From the NCBI RefSeq assembly GCF_008831285.2, contig NC_045138.2, positions 4,863,205 to 4,927,204 on the forward strand: a stretch of DNA of 64,000 bases, given 5' to 3'. Below, piece by piece: positions 62,140 through 64,000 of the stretch; the first letter of the stretch is position 1, and each line of letters starts with the position of its first letter. This DNA is from Nymphaea colorata (lineage: Eukaryota; Streptophyta; Magnoliopsida; Nymphaeales; Nymphaeaceae). The notes under the pieces are model-generated. The model saw nothing but the letters and a program-made list of their open reading frames with translations, did not search any database and was not told the DNA's origin. The translations under genes and the position numbers were made by a program.

Positions 62140-62942
62140 TATATACCAATCTTGTACGCATTTCAGTTAGACTACCAAAGCTCCCAGTAGAGCGTTGGTC
62201 TTTCAGAGTTTTCAAAGGCTTTGTGGGAGCCATTGGCACTCTTTTCATTGAAGCGGATGCTTTCACCAAAACCATAGCACACTCCGGTTTTGCTTGTATC
62301 AACACAGAAATCATTTGGATTTTCGGCCAGTATTAAAAGTTCAAGTAGAAGTTAAAAGAAGGGTGCATTCTGTCACTCTCGGTTGAATATGAAACAAAGG
62401 TGAAATATTGCCAAACCTGTGTTGCCACAAGTCATTTTGATAATGTTTGTATGGCAAGGTCATGAAAGAGTTATCAGGCGAACCTTCCTACCAGCACTTG
62501 GACCAATGTTAAAACTCCAAAGAGAAAGCCATGGATTAGCAGCAAAGCTGTAGGAAAAGGATTACACAATAAGTTTGATCTTCTGCAGACTGCGAGCAGT
62601 AAAGTGGATGAAGAATACGCTGGTCCTTCTCCGCCAATTAAAGATAACTACTTTACTCTCCAATATGACAAGGGGATCCCTGAACCACCAACAAGCAAAG
62701 TATAAAAAGTAATGCACACGCCCATCAAATCTATGCTAGAAAAGATGACGAGGGGTTTGGGTGATGCAATGGAGATATGTGCCAATGCCAATAAGATGAA
62801 TTCATCTCCTCCTCCTGGTTTCACTCCTAAGAAAAATAGAAGGGGTCGAGAGTCATCAGCTAGAGGAAAGGAAAGGACCAATGTTGAGGTGGCAGGGTCT
62901 AGCTTACCCATCAAAGTTAGGGCTCAAAAGTACTCCCTATAG
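62140..62942 (+). pseudogene. LINE ORF1 (DUF4283-like with zinc knuckle)
   Basis: In one frame LVRISVRLPKLPVERW, then GTLFIEADAFTKTI and SGFACINTEI: the distal DUF4283-like pattern of plant LINE ORF1 RNA-binding proteins. In another frame a C-x2-C-x4-H-x4-C knuckle, CQTCVATSHFDNVC, lies near 62410-62455. The frame at 62712-62942 (ending QKYSL) is a basic, disordered tail. Likely a nucleic-acid chaperone in life, now frame-shifted. Confidence 0.65.
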
Positions 62943-63175
62943 TGTAAAGAGCTCAGTGCTTTTAAAAAGAAAAGCATCACCATTAAGCAGCCAAAGGATC
63001 CACCTAAGTAGAGCATGCTGCAGGACAATAGTCTCGCTGGTAACTCTTGCATAGGCATAGATGACATGGTGTCAGAGGACAACCTTGGAGAGGGGCAGTT
63101 CATCAGTTCTGATATGCCCATGGTGTCCCCAAGACTTTTGGATGGTGTCCCCAATACTTATGGATATAGACAGTA

Positions 63176-63392
63176 GCGGAGCTACTAGGGGGCTGGTGTG
63201 AGCAACTACCCACCCAGCCTATGTAAACCCTTGTAAAAATTTTATTATAATGATGCAGGAATTCAGTCTAGCCATATGTAGTGCTCACATCGGACCCAAC
63301 TCAGTGCCCTGTAGCTCTATATGCACATGATCCATTGCAATAACAAGATGGATTAATGCCCCTTAGCTAAAACTTTTTGGCTTTGGCACTGA
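63176..63392. mobile_element. MITE of the GGAGC family inside LINE
   Basis: The left end is CAGTAGCGGAGC; the right end reverse-complemented is CAGTGCCAAAGCC. No clear target duplication. It carries the phrase TGCCCCTTAGCTAAAAC, matching AGTGCCCCTTAGACAAAAA in the copy at 59828. Confidence 0.55.
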
Positions 63393-64000
63393 ATGTCGAT
63401 CAGCATGGTCAGCACGAAGGGAAGGAGAATAGCTTAGACACTTCTCCAACCGGTGTTGTCTAGCAGGGTGGGGAGTCTTCTAATGCTGGCCATAAAATTT
63501 GATGTTTCTGATTTGAATCCAAAGTTTGAGGGTACCACTAAAAGGGATGATTGCATCACTATGAAACCATTAGATGGAATGAAGTGAAAGTTGATAGAAG
63601 CAGCGCATCGCTGTTGTAGGAACAGAAACCTGAAGGCAAGTTCTATGCTGCAAATGAACACCATCAAAGTGTAAAGAGGCTGTCTGGAAGCAGGGCTTAA
63701 ACATTTGTATTTTGCTGCTTTTTCTGAACTTGGTAGGCTGTAGGAATTTGGGTGACCTTTACTTGTGTGACGTGAAGTCCCTTTTATGAAGTTTTATGTT
63801 TTGGGATAAGGTTCTCTTGGATCCCATTTTTTTGTTGTACATGAAACCCTATTTCTTCATTATTAAAGGTCGGGGCCCTATCCCTAACGCAGACTTTATC
63901 CGGAATATTACGTTGGGCCTTGTCCTCTATTATCATGTTTGATTTAGATATTTTCTTTTGCAATATAGAGAAAGAGTATGTGCATTTCTTATTTTTCCTT
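63393..64000. other. LINE 3' region and right window edge
   Basis: No intact frame; short minus-strand frames look incidental. The LINE 3' end is near 63910. The last 90 bp show nothing recognisable. Confidence 0.35.

Larger units (their letters stand above)
62140..63910 (+). mobile_element. LINE with ORF1 and 3' end but no ORF2
   Basis: ORF1 remains run from 62140 to about 63170, followed by an inserted MITE (63176-63392), more non-coding text, and a 3' end with TTCATTATTAAAGG and a hairpin at 63872-63885. The tail resembles the 3' ends of the LINEs at 8502 and 42695. No endonuclease or RT motif is present between ORF1 and the tail, where about 4 kb would be expected. Confidence 0.65.

Overview
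This window is nuclear DNA from a flowering plant. It is AT-rich, rich in microsatellites, and built mostly from layered transposable elements around one clear host gene. The evidence for a plant is a three-exon NAC transcription factor of the XND1/NAC104 type, Ty3/gypsy elements of the Tat/Ogre lineage (with an extra RNase H and an upstream plant-mobile-domain ORF), a Ty1/copia element primed by initiator tRNA-Met, L1-type LINEs with DUF4283-like ORF1, TRIMs and hAT/MULE-type MITEs. I cannot fix the species. No prokaryotic, plastid or rRNA features were seen.

Layout. 1-4365: 5' end of an Ogre-type element on the minus strand (ORF1 running off the left edge, PBS, 3-kb LTR). 4366-6540: a MITE, a truncated Ogre LTR and a LINE reverse transcriptase remnant with an hAT MITE inside it. 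6540-8500: nothing recognised. 8502-10760: a second LINE remnant, split by a 467-bp hAT MITE with a perfect 8-bp target duplication. 12999-14159: the NAC gene, 208 codons in three exons. 14160-22070: intergenic DNA with microsatellites, a MITE and a TRIM. 22070-44985: a roughly 4.6-kb segment present three times in tandem (units A, B, C), each later broken by different insertions: TRIM LTRs in B, and a composite of Ogre LTR plus copia, plus a LINE, in C. 44986-45085: an assembly gap of exactly 100 N. 45086-54845: an Ogre-type element (ORF1, gag, protease, RT-RNase H, second RNase H, integrase, 3' repeat array, 3' LTR) nested in the 5' LTR of a second, internally deleted Ogre element (54846-59166). 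59828-60030: an hAT MITE. 60780-61660: an hAT transposase pseudogene. 62140-63910: a LINE that retains ORF1 and a 3' end but no ORF2.

The only host gene is the NAC gene, whose Arabidopsis relative represses secondary-wall formation and cell death in xylem. Everything else records repeated insertion, nesting and deletion. The best leads are structural: a hairpin array with paired-arm changes in the Ogre 3' untranslated region, a shared 3'-terminal hairpin on three separate LINEs, and a triplicated segment whose insertions give a relative time order.
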